DNA of 32,588 bases from an uncultured beta proteobacterium (GCA_903845935.1 CAIMZI010000033.1:1-32588); one strand, 5' to 3'; shown: positions 15,873-24,605, counted from the first letter of the stretch. Notes: generated by a model from the letters alone, not told the origin. Numbers and translations: made by a program.

Positions 15873-16907
15873 ATGCACACCGAATCCACCACGCCCGCAC
15901 CCGAGGCGCCGTCGCGGCTCCATCAGCTCCAACTCTGGTACGCCTACTATGCGCGACTGCTGGGCCTGCAGGGCAAGGGCGGCCTGCTGATTGCCGCCGT
16001 GATCGGTCTGCTGTGGATCAACTCCGGCATCTACAAGGTGCAGCCCGATGAGCAGGGCGTAGTGCTGCGCTTTGGCAAGTTCCAGGAGACGGTGGATGCC
16101 GGACTGCACTATCACTGGCCGTATCCGGTGGAGGCCGTGCTCTTGCCCAAGGTGACGCAGGTAAACCAGCTGCAGCTGGGTGTGGCACGCTCCGGCAGCG
16201 GCGCCACGGTGTCCAGCGAAGATTCGCATGAGCGCCAGATGCTGACCGGCGATGAGAACATCGTCGAGGCCGAGTGCGCCGTGTTCTGGAAGATCAAGGA
16301 CGCCAAGCAGTTTTTGTTCCGGGTAAAAAATCCGGAAGTGTCGGTGCGCATCACGGCCGAAAGCGCGCTGCGTGAGGTGATTGGACGCACGCCGATCCAG
16401 GCCGCCATGTCCGACAAGCGCCAGCAGATTGCCGACCAGACGCGCGAGCTGATGCAGGCCCTCTTGGACAAGGAAAACGCCGGCATTCTGGTGTTGCAGG
16501 TGCAACTGCAGCGGGTCGATCCACCGGCCGCCGTGATCGATGCCTTCAACGATGTGCAGCGCGCCCGGGCCGACCAGGAGCGTGCTCGCAACGAGGCTGA
16601 CTCTTATGCCAACGACATGTTGCCGCGTGCCCGTGGCGAGGCCTCCAAGATCACCCAGGAGGCCGAGGCCTACAAGGAGCAGGCGGTCAAGCTGGCCGAG
16701 GGCGATGCCAAGGGCTTTATGTCGGTTTACAACAGCTATGTGAAGTCCAAGGACGTCACCTCCTGGCGCCTCTACATGGAAAGCACGGACGAGCTGTTGC
16801 GCAAGGCATCCAAGGTGGTGGTGGACACCACCGGCAAGGGCGCCTCCGCTGTCATGCCTTACATGAACCTGGGCGACAAGGCCCTGCCTAAGGAGGCTGC
16901 TAAATGA
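15873..16907 (+). CDS. hflK: HflK-type SPFH-domain protein (FtsH modulator family)
   Basis: The 344-residue protein has a cytoplasmic N-terminus of about 36 residues, one transmembrane helix (about 37-50, LLIAAVIGLLWI) and a periplasmic SPFH/band-7 domain. It carries the HflK signature ERQMLTGDENIV, AESALREVIGRTP and RARGEASKITQEAEAYK, the last probably coiled coil. HflK and HflC form a large membrane cage around the FtsH protease and modulate its action. It is shorter than usual HflK because the long Gly/Pro-rich N-terminal stretch is missing. The usual betaproteobacterial context (hfq-hflX-hflK-hflC-hisZ-purA) is absent, so this is probably a second copy with its own role. The stop overlaps the hflC start by four bases (ATGA). 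A GGGGG tract lies close before its ATG. Confidence 0.88.
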   Translation: MHTESTTPAPEAPSRLHQLQLWYAYYARLLGLQGKGGLLIAAVIGLLWINSGIYKVQPDEQGVVLRFGKFQETVDAGLHYHWPYPVEAVLLPKVTQVNQLQLGVARSGSGATVSSEDSHERQMLTGDENIVEAECAVFWKIKDAKQFLFRVKNPEVSVRITAESALREVIGRTPIQAAMSDKRQQIADQTRELMQALLDKENAGILVLQVQLQRVDPPAAVIDAFNDVQRARADQERARNEADSYANDMLPRARGEASKITQEAEAYKEQAVKLAEGDAKGFMSVYNSYVKSKDVTSWRLYMESTDELLRKASKVVVDTTGKGASAVMPYMNLGDKALPKEAAK

Positions 16908-17797
16908 CGCGCCCTGTGTTGAAGCGCCCTGTGTTGTGGGCGTCTGTGGGCGCCGTGGCCGTGCTGTGGCTGCTGTCCATCACCAGCTATGTGGTGTCGG
17001 AGACCGAGCAGGCGCTGATCATTCGCCTGGGTGCACCGGCCGGGCTGGTCAGCACGCCGGGACTGAATTTCAAGGCGCCGTTGATCGACTCGGTGGTGCT
17101 GTACGACAGCCGCCAGCTGCTGCTGGAGCCGCCCCTGGAGCAGGTAATTTTGGGCGACCAAAAGCGCATCGAGGTGCAGACCTATGCGCGCTACCGCATT
17201 GCCGACCCGTTGCGCTTTTACCAGTCGCTGCGCACGCCAGACCAGGCCAATGCCCAGCTCGGCCAGTTGGTCAGCTCCTCCTTGCGCCGGGAACTCGGCC
17301 AGGTCAATCTGCCGGCGCTGTTGTCGCCGGAGCGTACAAAAATTGTGGCAAGGGTCGAGGCCGAGGTGCAGGCCAAGGCCAGATCGCTGGGCGTGGAAGT
17401 CTCGGAGGTGCGCTTTCGCAAGGCCGACCTGCCGCTGGAAACCAGCCAGGCGATTTACGAGCGCATGAAGTCTGAGCGCCAGCGCGAGGCCAAGGAGCTG
17501 CGCGCCCAGGGTGCCGAATGGGCGCAGCAAATTCAGTCCAAGGCCGACAAGGAAAAGTCCGCCATCCTCTCAGAAGCCCAGCGCACGGCCAAGATCAGCC
17601 GCGGTCAGGCCGATGCCCAGGCGAATCAGATCCTGTCCGACGCCTTTGGCCGCGATCCGCAGTTCTATCGCCTGTACCGCTCGCTGCAAACCTATAGACA
17701 GGCCTTGGCAGACAGCGCGCCTACCCTGTTCCTGTCGCCCGACACCGAGTTCCTGCGCGACCTGAAGACCGGGCCTGCGGGTGCTGGTCGCAAATAG
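16904..17797 (+). CDS. hflC: HflC-type SPFH-domain protein
   Basis: The 297-residue product has one N-terminal transmembrane helix (about 10-30) and an SPFH domain beginning VSETEQALIIRLGAP. Family segments visible include SSSLRREL, VEVSEVRFRKADLP, SQAIYERMKSERQREAKELRAQG and SRGQADAQANQIL. The late part is a probable coiled coil. It is the partner of the HflK-like protein: the ATG overlaps the hflK stop and AAGGAGG sits ten bases upstream, so the two are translated together in similar amounts. Together they should form the membrane cage that regulates FtsH or a related protease. As with hflK, the neighbourhood (uppP, terC) is not the standard one, so a paralogous envelope-related role is likely but unproven. 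Confidence 0.9.
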   Translation: MTRPVLKRPVLWASVGAVAVLWLLSITSYVVSETEQALIIRLGAPAGLVSTPGLNFKAPLIDSVVLYDSRQLLLEPPLEQVILGDQKRIEVQTYARYRIADPLRFYQSLRTPDQANAQLGQLVSSSLRRELGQVNLPALLSPERTKIVARVEAEVQAKARSLGVEVSEVRFRKADLPLETSQAIYERMKSERQREAKELRAQGAEWAQQIQSKADKEKSAILSEAQRTAKISRGQADAQANQILSDAFGRDPQFYRLYRSLQTYRQALADSAPTLFLSPDTEFLRDLKTGPAGAGRK

Positions 17798-17841
17798 CAT
17801 GTGCGGTGAATGCGCGGGTTTCGCAGTAGTCCGGGGTCGTG

Positions 17842-19119
17842 ATGGAAGTTGACGCCTCGATTTGGTCCATGAATGTGGCGCTGGGCGTGCTGCTGGTGGA
17901 CATTCTGCTCAGCGGCGACAACGCCATCGTCATCGCGCTGGTGTGCCGTTCCCTGTCGCCAGCGCATCGTACCAAGGCCTTGTGGCTGGGCGTGCTGGGT
18001 GCCTTTGGCGCGCGCCTGGTGCTGACCACGGTGGCCAGCATGGCCATGAATCTGCCGCTGATCAAGCTGATTGGCGGCCTGCTGCTGCTGAAAATTTCCA
18101 TCGACCTGATCGTGGACAACGCCGCTCAGGATGGGCTGCCGATTGATCCGGAGGGCTCCACGGCAGAAGATATTTTTGCCGCTGCACGCACCATCATCCT
18201 GGCCGACATTGTGATGAGCCTGGACAATGTGGTGGCTCTGTCCGCCGTCACCCAGAACAATTTCCAGATGCTGATCGCCGGGCTGTTGCTGAGCATTCCC
18301 ATCTTGATGTTTGGCAGCCTGTATATCGCGCGCTTGCTGGATGTGTTCCCGTATCTGCTGTGGGTGGGGGGCGCGATTCTGGGGGGCGTCTCCGGCGCGC
18401 TCATCATTGACGACCCCATCTTCGGCGGCGCCAGCGCCTCGTCCCTGGCCAACCTGGTGGTGCCGGTGATCTCCGCTGGCTTTGTGCTGCAAATGAGCCG
18501 CGTGATGGGTGAGAACGCAGCCAGCCTGAGGATGCTGGAAAAGCCGCGCCCGCTCTGGGACATTCTCTGGAACGGCGGCGCCTCGCCCGTCGCCAAGCAG
18601 CTAGCCCCTGCCGAGAAAACTGTTGCGCCTGCGCAGGTCGATGCAAAGCTGGTAGCGCCTATGCCGTCAGCACCGCCGCCGCAGCTTGCTCAGCCTTCTG
18701 CCGCTGCGGTGCTGGCTGTCAAGCCCGTGCGTCCAGCGGGCACGCCCGCGGCCGGTGGTGAGCACCGGGTGCTGATCGCCCTGGGCCTGTTCATGATGCT
18801 CAGCGGCGGCATTCTGTACTATATGCTCAATGCCTACGAGCCGCCGGTGCCGGAACGCTTCATCACTTATGCTTGCAAGGCACCGGCCATGTCGATCAGC
18901 TTCAGACCCAGCGCCAGGGAAATCCGCTTTGCCACGCCCAAGGGCGCGGTGCTGACCACGGTGATCGACGACCGCATTGTCTGGGACGACTACCGGGACG
19001 CCGGGATTAAGCTGGGCAGCGCGCCGCCGGTGAAAATTATTTCTGCCGATGTGGCCATGATGGTGGTCAACGGCGGCATGTTCGACAACGCCTCCTGCCC
19101 GGCAGTGTCACAAAGATAG
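17842..19119 (+). CDS. TerC-family membrane protein with an extra C-terminal extracytoplasmic domain
   Basis: The product is 425 residues from ATG 17842 (GTG at 17839 is also possible; GGGG is spaced better for the ATG). Residues 1-225 are a YjbE/YkoY-like TerC domain with seven or so hydrophobic segments and the acidic membrane motifs SGDNAIVIAL (D26) and LADIVMSLDNVVAL (D128). TerC proteins of this group are linked to export of Mn2+ or other metal ions. The domain is followed by a Pro/Ala-rich linker (about 245-305), another transmembrane helix (about 310-331) and a terminal domain of about 90 residues with two cysteines (about C345 in TYACK and C419 in NASC). That pattern resembles the MliC lysozyme-inhibitor fold, but this is a weak, by-eye match. 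The tail is beyond the usual TerC length of 220-250 residues. No Mn riboswitch is seen in the 44-bp gap after hflC. Confidence 0.85.
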   Translation: MEVDASIWSMNVALGVLLVDILLSGDNAIVIALVCRSLSPAHRTKALWLGVLGAFGARLVLTTVASMAMNLPLIKLIGGLLLLKISIDLIVDNAAQDGLPIDPEGSTAEDIFAAARTIILADIVMSLDNVVALSAVTQNNFQMLIAGLLLSIPILMFGSLYIARLLDVFPYLLWVGGAILGGVSGALIIDDPIFGGASASSLANLVVPVISAGFVLQMSRVMGENAASLRMLEKPRPLWDILWNGGASPVAKQLAPAEKTVAPAQVDAKLVAPMPSAPPPQLAQPSAAAVLAVKPVRPAGTPAAGGEHRVLIALGLFMMLSGGILYYMLNAYEPPVPERFITYACKAPAMSISFRPSAREIRFATPKGAVLTTVIDDRIVWDDYRDAGIKLGSAPPVKIISADVAMMVVNGGMFDNASCPAVSQR

Positions 19120-19132
19120 GCATTCCGGCCGG

Positions 19133-19168
19133 CCGCTGTGGCCTGCGATGAGCCCATTGGCACAGCGG
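19133..19168 (+). terminator. Hairpin after the terC-like gene
   Basis: Arms CCGCTGTG (with CC after one bulged G) and GGCACAGCGG form a stem of about ten pairs with a single bulge, 13 bases after the TAG stop. The following TTGCTTGTTTCG is T-rich but interrupted. It is a probable transcription end for the uppP-hflKC-terC run. Confidence 0.45.
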
Positions 19169-19273
19169 TTGCTTGTTTCGTGGCTTTGTGCGGCCCAGTA
19201 CATAAGACATCCAATCGTACTTTTCAGCTTAACCTGTACTGTCTTGCCACCAGATAAAAGAGCTTCTAGACCC

Positions 19274-19972
19274 ATGCTGCCAAGCCATTTGCCGATCGCC
19301 AACAAATTACTTGCCTCCCTGCCCCGATCGGAATACCAACGCCTACTGCCGCAGCTTGAAATGGTCCAACTGACCGAGGGGGAGGTCTTGTGTGAGGCCG
19401 GAACGCTGATGCGCTACGTCTATTTCCCCTGCACCGCCCTGCTGTCTTTGTTGACGCGGGTGGACGAGGTCGAGGTTTTTGCGGTGGCACTGGTGGGCCG
19501 CGAAGGTGTGAGCAGCGTGGCCTGTGCTCTGGGATCGCAAACCTCGCCGTTTCGCACTCTGGTGCAAAGCCCAGGCACGGCCATGCGCATGAAGGCCCGG
19601 GTGTTCACCGCGGAATTCCGCGCAACGGCAGCGCTGCGCGAGGTGGTGCTGGCCTATGTGTTGCAACTGACTCTGCAGATTTCCCAGACTGCCGCCTGCA
19701 ACCGTTTCCACGTGATTGAAGAGCGCCTGGCGCGCTGGCTGCTGATGACGCGCGACCGCCTGTCTTCGGACCATTTTCATATGACGCATGAAATGCTGGG
19801 CAATCTGCTGGGTGTACGCCGAGTGGGGGTGACCCATGCCGCCCATGCGCTCAAGCAGCGGCACCTGATCGACTACAGCCGCGGCGCCATCGATATCGTG
19901 GATGGCATAGGCCTTCAGGCCGCTGCCTGCAGTTGCTACCGCATGGTGGAAGGTCGGCACGGAAAGGCCTGA
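19274..19972 (+). CDS. Crp/Fnr-family transcriptional regulator (first of a tandem pair)
   Basis: The 232-residue product is read from ATG 19274; longer in-frame starts back to 19148 run over the hairpin and encode no conserved sequence. An N-terminal cyclic-nucleotide-binding-like beta-roll (about 10-125; EGEVLCEAGTLMRYVYFP) precedes a dimerisation helix and a winged helix-turn-helix (about 165-215; MTHEMLGNLLGVRRVGVT as recognition part). The cAMP phosphate-binding cassette (FGE...RxA) is not present; instead the loop reads VGREGVSS. No Fnr-type Cys cluster is visible. The signal is therefore probably not cAMP or an Fe-S cluster. It is clearly paralogous to the next gene, 48 bp downstream, with shared blocks VYFP, TEF/AEF, QTA.CNR, RWLL, DRLSSD and LGVRR.GV. 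Targets are unknown. Confidence 0.87.
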   Translation: MLPSHLPIANKLLASLPRSEYQRLLPQLEMVQLTEGEVLCEAGTLMRYVYFPCTALLSLLTRVDEVEVFAVALVGREGVSSVACALGSQTSPFRTLVQSPGTAMRMKARVFTAEFRATAALREVVLAYVLQLTLQISQTAACNRFHVIEERLARWLLMTRDRLSSDHFHMTHEMLGNLLGVRRVGVTHAAHALKQRHLIDYSRGAIDIVDGIGLQAAACSCYRMVEGRHGKA

Positions 19973-20020
19973 GCGGCCAAGCCTGGTGGCCGCTTCACTG
20001 TCGCACAGTAAGATGTTGCT

Positions 20021-20776
20021 ATGCCCACCAGCCCCCTACCACGACAAAACCACCTGCTGGCTGCACTTCCCGCCGCTGAATTCAACCGACTGGAGGGAGA
20101 TCTGGAACGGGTACGGCTTTCTTTGGGCGAGGTGTTGTATGAATCCGGGTGCAAGTTAAGCCATGTGTACTTCCCCACCAGCGCGATTGTGTCCCTGCTT
20201 TACGTGCTGGAAGACGGTGGTATGGCCGAGGTGGCCATCATCGGCAACGAGGGCATGCTGGGTATTTTCATGTTCATGGGCGGTGAAACCACGCCCAGCC
20301 GTGCCGTGGTTCAAAGTGCCGGCTGGGGCTATCGGCTCAAGGCCGAGCGCATGAACACCGAGTTCAAACGTGCCGGGCCCTTGATGCGCCTGCTGCTGCG
20401 CTACACCCAGGCACTCATCAGCCAGATCACGCAGACCGCCGTCTGCAACCGCCACCATTCGATCGATCAGCAGCTCTGTCGCTGGCTCTTGCTCAGCATG
20501 GACCGACTTTCATCCGATACGCTCTCTATGACGCAGGACCTGATTGCCAATATGCTGGGCGTGCGCCGCGAGGGTGTGGCCGAAGCGGCCGCCAAGCTGC
20601 AGCGGGCCGGATTGATACGCTATAGCCGCGGGCGGATCACGGTGCTGGATCGCCCCGGCTTGGAGCAGCGGGTGTGCGAATGCTATGCCGTCGTGAAGCG
20701 GGAGTTTGATTGGCTGTTGTCTGACATTCCTCCGGGCGACCCGAAGCATGTGCTGGGCCCGTCGATGCCGGATTAG
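20021..20776 (+). CDS. Crp/Fnr-family transcriptional regulator (second of a tandem pair)
   Basis: The 251-residue product has the same order as its neighbour: beta-roll sensor domain (about 10-130; LGEVLYESGCKLSHVYFP, IGNEGMLG), dimerisation helix and winged helix-turn-helix (about 175-225; MTQDLIANMLGVRREGVAEAA). The cAMP-binding cassette is again lacking, with GNEG in its place. It has a longer C-terminal tail (about 20 residues: EFDWLLSDIPPGDP onward). The two genes look like an old tandem duplication, and both may respond to the same signal. The ribosome-binding site before ATG 20021 is weak. The last 140 bp overlap the 3' end of the rhomboid gene on the opposite strand. Confidence 0.88.
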   Translation: MPTSPLPRQNHLLAALPAAEFNRLEGDLERVRLSLGEVLYESGCKLSHVYFPTSAIVSLLYVLEDGGMAEVAIIGNEGMLGIFMFMGGETTPSRAVVQSAGWGYRLKAERMNTEFKRAGPLMRLLLRYTQALISQITQTAVCNRHHSIDQQLCRWLLLSMDRLSSDTLSMTQDLIANMLGVRREGVAEAAAKLQRAGLIRYSRGRITVLDRPGLEQRVCECYAVVKREFDWLLSDIPPGDPKHVLGPSMPD

Positions 20777-21815
20777 CGCAGGCCCGTAAACCCTCGGCCA
20801 GCGTGCGTGCGGCCTGGCTGCGGCTGGCGGCGTAGCTCTCCAGTTTGAGCAAGGCGTCCTTGGATGGCACCGGTGTGGCCGGGCGTACCGCTGCCAGTTC
20901 CTCAAAGCTGTGGCGGTAGGATGCAGCAATTTCCTGTTCCAGCGCGCCTGTGCCCTGGTCAAAGGACAGGGCGGCTCGGTCGTCGGCGCGCAGCAGCGTA
21001 TCCCAGCGTGCGCTGCGTGCCTGTTCCTCTGCATCAAAACGTTGGATGGCGGCGCGCGCCCGCAGCTCCTCCTGGTAGCGGTAAAGCGGCGGCGAGATGC
21101 TGGCCATCAGGGCCAGCAGGCCGATGATGGAAACCGCGCCGGCCCAGGGTGCCTGCTCGCGCGCCAAAGGGCTGCCAGGCTTCCAGGGCCTGGCCAGCAG
21201 GCTGCCCAACAGGGCACCGGCCAGCAGGCCGCCGCCATGCGCGGCGTTGTCGATGGCCGGAATGAAAAAGCCCAGGCCCAGCATGACGGCCGAAAAGCCC
21301 ACGGCCACGGTAAACAGCCAGCGGAATTCCGCTGGGTCGACCTGGCGCCGTTCGCGCCACAGGAACACGATCAGTGCGCCATACAGGCCGAAGATGGCGC
21401 CTGATGCGCCGCCAGTGATCTTTTCATTGCCCTGCACCGCCAGCGACAGCAGATTGCCCGCCGCCCCCGTGCCCAGGTACAGCAGGGCGTAGCGCCAGCG
21501 TCCCAGCAGGCGTTCGAGCAAGCGCCCCACGTCCCACAGGGCCCACATATTGAAGGCGATGTGGATGAAGCTGAAATGCACGAACACTGCAGACAGCAGG
21601 CGCCACCACTGCCCATCCTGCGTAGCCGGCCCGAAATTGGCGCCCCAGGCCAGCGGGTCGGCATGTGTGAGGCTCCAGGGCGAGAGGCTGAGGCGCGCCA
21701 TCAGCAAAAACAGCAGAATGTTGAGCGCGATCAGCAGCACCGTCACCGGCACAGCGCGCGCCGGGCTGCGCATGAGTTGGTCCAGGCTGGGGACGGGTTC
21801 GGAGTAGGAGGGCAT
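20637..21815 (-). CDS. Rhomboid-family intramembrane serine protease with long C-terminal extension
   Basis: The product is 392 residues from ATG 21815; a GTG at 21827 is an equal alternative. The six-helix rhomboid core covers about 20-210. The catalytic pair is visible: S138 in GGASGAIFG and H193 in NAAHGGGLLAG, with the supporting His/Asn of FIHIAFN about 50 residues before the serine. A seventh hydrophobic segment (about 220-240) follows, then about 150 residues predicted soluble and charged (EELRARAAIQRFDAEEQARS onward). Rhomboids cleave transmembrane helices of partner proteins; the target here is unknown. The last 46 or so residues are encoded opposite the end of the crp-like gene and are rich in Pro, Ala and Arg, so this tail may be an accidental extension with no function. 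Confidence 0.88.
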   Translation of the reverse strand: MPSYSEPVPSLDQLMRSPARAVPVTVLLIALNILLFLLMARLSLSPWSLTHADPLAWGANFGPATQDGQWWRLLSAVFVHFSFIHIAFNMWALWDVGRLLERLLGRWRYALLYLGTGAAGNLLSLAVQGNEKITGGASGAIFGLYGALIVFLWRERRQVDPAEFRWLFTVAVGFSAVMLGLGFFIPAIDNAAHGGGLLAGALLGSLLARPWKPGSPLAREQAPWAGAVSIIGLLALMASISPPLYRYQEELRARAAIQRFDAEEQARSARWDTLLRADDRAALSFDQGTGALEQEIAASYRHSFEELAAVRPATPVPSKDALLKLESYAASRSQAARTLAEGLRACANPASTGPAHASGRPEECQTTANQTPASRRHSIRTPAAPSRGDPAP

Positions 21816-21878
21816 GGCTTGAGTCACTGCCTGCCAGTGTACGCAAGCTTTGCCCCTTCCCCTGTACGACCTGTCAGG

Positions 21879-23222
21879 CTAAACAATCAGCAGGGCGCGA
21901 AAGTCGTTGACGTTGGTGTGCGTTGGCCCGGTCACAAACAGGGCGTCCAGCGCGTCGAAGTAGCCGTAGGCATCGTTGCGGTCCAGATAGTCGGCAAGCT
22001 TCATGTTCTTCTCTGCAGCCTGTGCCAGCGTGTCGGGCGTGACAAAGGCACCGGCGTTGTCTTCCACGCCGTCAATGCCGTCGGTATCCGCTGCCAACGC
22101 ATAGACACCGGCCTGACCTTGCAGTGCCTGGGCTAGACCCATGCAGAATTCGCCGGCGCGGCCACCGCGTCCCTTGGCTGCGCCCGCTTTGCGCGGGCGA
22201 ATGGTGACCGTGGTCTCGCCGCCGCTCAGTATCACGCAGGGTTTCTGAAACGGCTGGCTCTTGAGTGCCACGGCGCGGGCCAGGGCTGCGTGGACCTTGC
22301 CCACCTCGCGCGATTCGCCCTCCATCTCGTCGCTCAGGATGTAGGCGGCGATTCCTGCGACGCGTGCGGCTTCGGCTGCTGCGTCCAGCGACTGTTGCGG
22401 CGTGGCAATCAAATGCACTTCGCTGTTCGCAAAAATGGTGTCACCTGGCTTGCGGCTTTCCAGTGCGCCGCTTTGCAGTTGCGCCATCACTACCTCGGGT
22501 ACTTCAATCTGGTAGCGGCTCAAAATCGCCAGCGCATCGGCACAGCTGCTGGAATCGGGCACGGTGGGGCCGCTGGCAATCACGCTTGCCTCGTCGCCCG
22601 GCACATCGCTGATCAAGAGTGTGAGCACCCGCGCCGGAGCGCAGGCAGCTGCCAGGCGTCCGCCCTTGATGCGAGAGAGATGCTTGCGCACACAGTTCAT
22701 CTCCACGATGCTGGCGCCGCTGTCCAGCAGGTCTTGGTTGACGCGCTGCTTGTCGGCAAGCGTCATTCCATCGGCGGGTAGCGTCAAGAGTGATGAGCCG
22801 CCGCCAGAGATCAGGCATAGCACCAGATCGTCATTGCTCAGGCCTTGGGGAAAAGCCATGATGCGCTCCGCCGCTGCTACACCTGCAGCATCCGGCACCG
22901 GGTGCGAGGATTCCAGAACCTCAATGCGCTGCGCCAACCCTTCAGGGCGGGGCGGCGTGTGGCCGTAGCGCGTCACCACCAGCCCGCTGAGCGGCGCATC
23001 CGCAGGCCACAGCGCTTCGACGGCATGGGCCATGGCACCGGCCGCCTTGCCCGCACCCACCACCACGGTACGGCCCTTGGGCGGCGCAGGCAAAAAGGCG
23101 CCCAAGGTATGCAGCGGCATGGCGCGGCGCACGGCTGCGGCATACAGCTGCTGCAGGAATTCAAGTGGGGCACTGACAGGGTCAGGCGCGGCAGAGGCGG
23201 TGTTGAGAGCGTGCATGGTCAT
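21879..23222 (-). CDS. ttuD: Type-2 glycerate kinase (MOFRL family)
   Basis: The 447-residue product matches the glycerate 2-kinase family (GckA/TtuD; older annotations call it hydroxypyruvate reductase). Visible are the GAGKAAG loop (56-62), the glycine-rich LISGGGSSLL (about 138-147), MNCVRKHLSRIKGGRLA, and the C-terminal MOFRL domain with SGGETTVT, AADTDGIDG and the closing GPTHTNVND. It phosphorylates D-glycerate with ATP to give 2-phosphoglycerate, which enters lower glycolysis. It starts nine bases after the gudD stop and is co-transcribed with it. In this locus it consumes the glycerate made from tartronate semialdehyde by GarR, so it completes the aldarate pathway. Two ATGs are possible (23222 and 23216); neither has a strong ribosome-binding site. 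Confidence 0.92.
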   Translation of the reverse strand: MTMHALNTASAAPDPVSAPLEFLQQLYAAAVRRAMPLHTLGAFLPAPPKGRTVVVGAGKAAGAMAHAVEALWPADAPLSGLVVTRYGHTPPRPEGLAQRIEVLESSHPVPDAAGVAAAERIMAFPQGLSNDDLVLCLISGGGSSLLTLPADGMTLADKQRVNQDLLDSGASIVEMNCVRKHLSRIKGGRLAAACAPARVLTLLISDVPGDEASVIASGPTVPDSSSCADALAILSRYQIEVPEVVMAQLQSGALESRKPGDTIFANSEVHLIATPQQSLDAAAEAARVAGIAAYILSDEMEGESREVGKVHAALARAVALKSQPFQKPCVILSGGETTVTIRPRKAGAAKGRGGRAGEFCMGLAQALQGQAGVYALAADTDGIDGVEDNAGAFVTPDTLAQAAEKNMKLADYLDRNDAYGYFDALDALFVTGPTHTNVNDFRALLIV

Positions 23223-23231
23223 GGCTGCAAT

Positions 23232-24605
23232 TTAACGCACCAGGCAGGGCGACTTGGGGTTGAAGCTCCAGCCGGGTATCAGGTACTGCATGGCCATGCC
23301 ATCGTTGCGCGCGCCCAGTCCCTCTTGCAGATACAACTGCTGCGCCTTTTCAACTTCCACCATATCCAGCTCCACGCCCAGTCCCGGTTGGGTGGGCACC
23401 ATGATGCTGCCGTCCACAATCTGCAGCGGATTCTTGGTCAGGCGCTGGCCGTCCTGCCAGATCCAATGCGTGTCGATGGCCGTCACCTTGCCGGGCGCGG
23501 CAGCCGCCACATGGGTGAACATGGCCAGCGAAATGTCGAAGTGGTTGTTGCTGTGCGAGCCCCAGGTCAGCCCCCAGGTCTGGCAGGTTTGTGCCACGCG
23601 CACCGAACCCTGCATGGTCCAGAAGTGTGGGTCAGCCAGCGGGATGTCCACCGATTGCAGCGCCAGCGAATGGGCCAGCTCGCGCCAGTCGGTGGCCACC
23701 ATGTTGGTGGCCGTCATCAGGCCGGTGGCGCGGCGGAATTCGGCCAGCACCTCGCGCCCGCTGAACACGCCCTCAGAACCGCAGGGGTCTTCGGCATAGG
23801 CCAGCACATCGCGCTGGTCGCGGCACAGGCGCACCGCGTCCTTGAGCAGCCAGCCGCCGTTCGGGTCCAGCGTGATGCGGGCCTTGGGAAAGCGCGTATG
23901 CAGGGCCTGTACCGCCTCAATCTCTTCCTCGCCGCGCAGCACGCCGCCCTTGAGCTTGAAGTCCTGAAAGCCATAGCGCGCATGGGCCGCCTCGGCCAGG
24001 CGCACTATCGATTCGGCGTCCATGGCCTTTTCGTGGCGCAGGCGCTTCCAGTCATCGGCCTGGTCCGGCTCGCTGGCATAAGGTAAATCGGTGGCGCTGC
24101 GGTCGCCGACATAAAACAAATAGCCCAGCACCGCCACCTTGGCGCGCTGCTGGCCTTCGCCCAACAGAGCGGCCACCGGCACATGGAGAAACTTTCCCAG
24201 CAAATCGAGCAGGGCGCTTTCCACAGCGGTGACGGCATGGATGGCAATGCGCAAATCGAATGTCTGCAGGCCACGGCCCTCGCTGTCGCGGGCAGCAAAG
24301 GCCTCGCGCATGCTGTTGAGCAGGGCGTTCCACTGTCCCAGCGGGCGGCCGATCAGCAGGGGGCGCGCGTCTTCCAGGGTCTGGCGGATTTTTTCGCCGC
24401 CCGGCACTTCACCGACGCCGGTGTTGCCACTGCTGTCGGTCAGCAGAACGAGATTGCGGGTGAAAAAGGGTGCATGGGCGCCGCTCAGGTTGAGCAGCAT
24501 GCCGTCGCGCCCGGCCACCGGGATGACGCGCATGGCGCTGATGGTGGGCGTGGCACCAACGGCCATCGGGAAAGTGGGGGAGGCTGAGGAAGTGGACTCG
24601 GGCAT
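23232..24605 (-). CDS. gudD: Glucarate dehydratase
   Basis: The 457-residue enolase-superfamily enzyme dehydrates D-glucarate (and usually L-idarate) to 5-keto-4-deoxy-D-glucarate. All active-site residues known from E. coli GudD are present at a constant +12 offset: K217/K219 in FKLKGG, D247 in TLDPNGGW, E272 in YAEDPCG, N301 in TATNM, D325 in PLADPHF and H351 in GSHSNNHFD. Length fits (E. coli about 446). The ATG at 24605 has a strong CAGGAGA ribosome-binding site. It lies 68 bp after the regulator gene and just before the glycerate kinase gene. A candidate operator sits about 55 bp upstream of its start, so the gudD-kinase pair can be controlled separately from the regulator. Confidence 0.96.
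   Translation of the reverse strand: MPESTSSASPTFPMAVGATPTISAMRVIPVAGRDGMLLNLSGAHAPFFTRNLVLLTDSSGNTGVGEVPGGEKIRQTLEDARPLLIGRPLGQWNALLNSMREAFAARDSEGRGLQTFDLRIAIHAVTAVESALLDLLGKFLHVPVAALLGEGQQRAKVAVLGYLFYVGDRSATDLPYASEPDQADDWKRLRHEKAMDAESIVRLAEAAHARYGFQDFKLKGGVLRGEEEIEAVQALHTRFPKARITLDPNGGWLLKDAVRLCRDQRDVLAYAEDPCGSEGVFSGREVLAEFRRATGLMTATNMVATDWRELAHSLALQSVDIPLADPHFWTMQGSVRVAQTCQTWGLTWGSHSNNHFDISLAMFTHVAAAAPGKVTAIDTHWIWQDGQRLTKNPLQIVDGSIMVPTQPGLGVELDMVEVEKAQQLYLQEGLGARNDGMAMQYLIPGWSFNPKSPCLVR

Noticed and set aside
17798..17841. Possible manganese riboswitch before the terC-like gene
   Set aside because: The gap after hflC is only 44 bp, too short for a yybP-ykoY aptamer, and no matching stems were seen.
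22845..24086. Forward-strand open frame of about 413 codons over gudD and the glycerate kinase gene
   Set aside because: Both reverse-strand genes have complete catalytic residues. The forward product shows only compositionally biased sequence.
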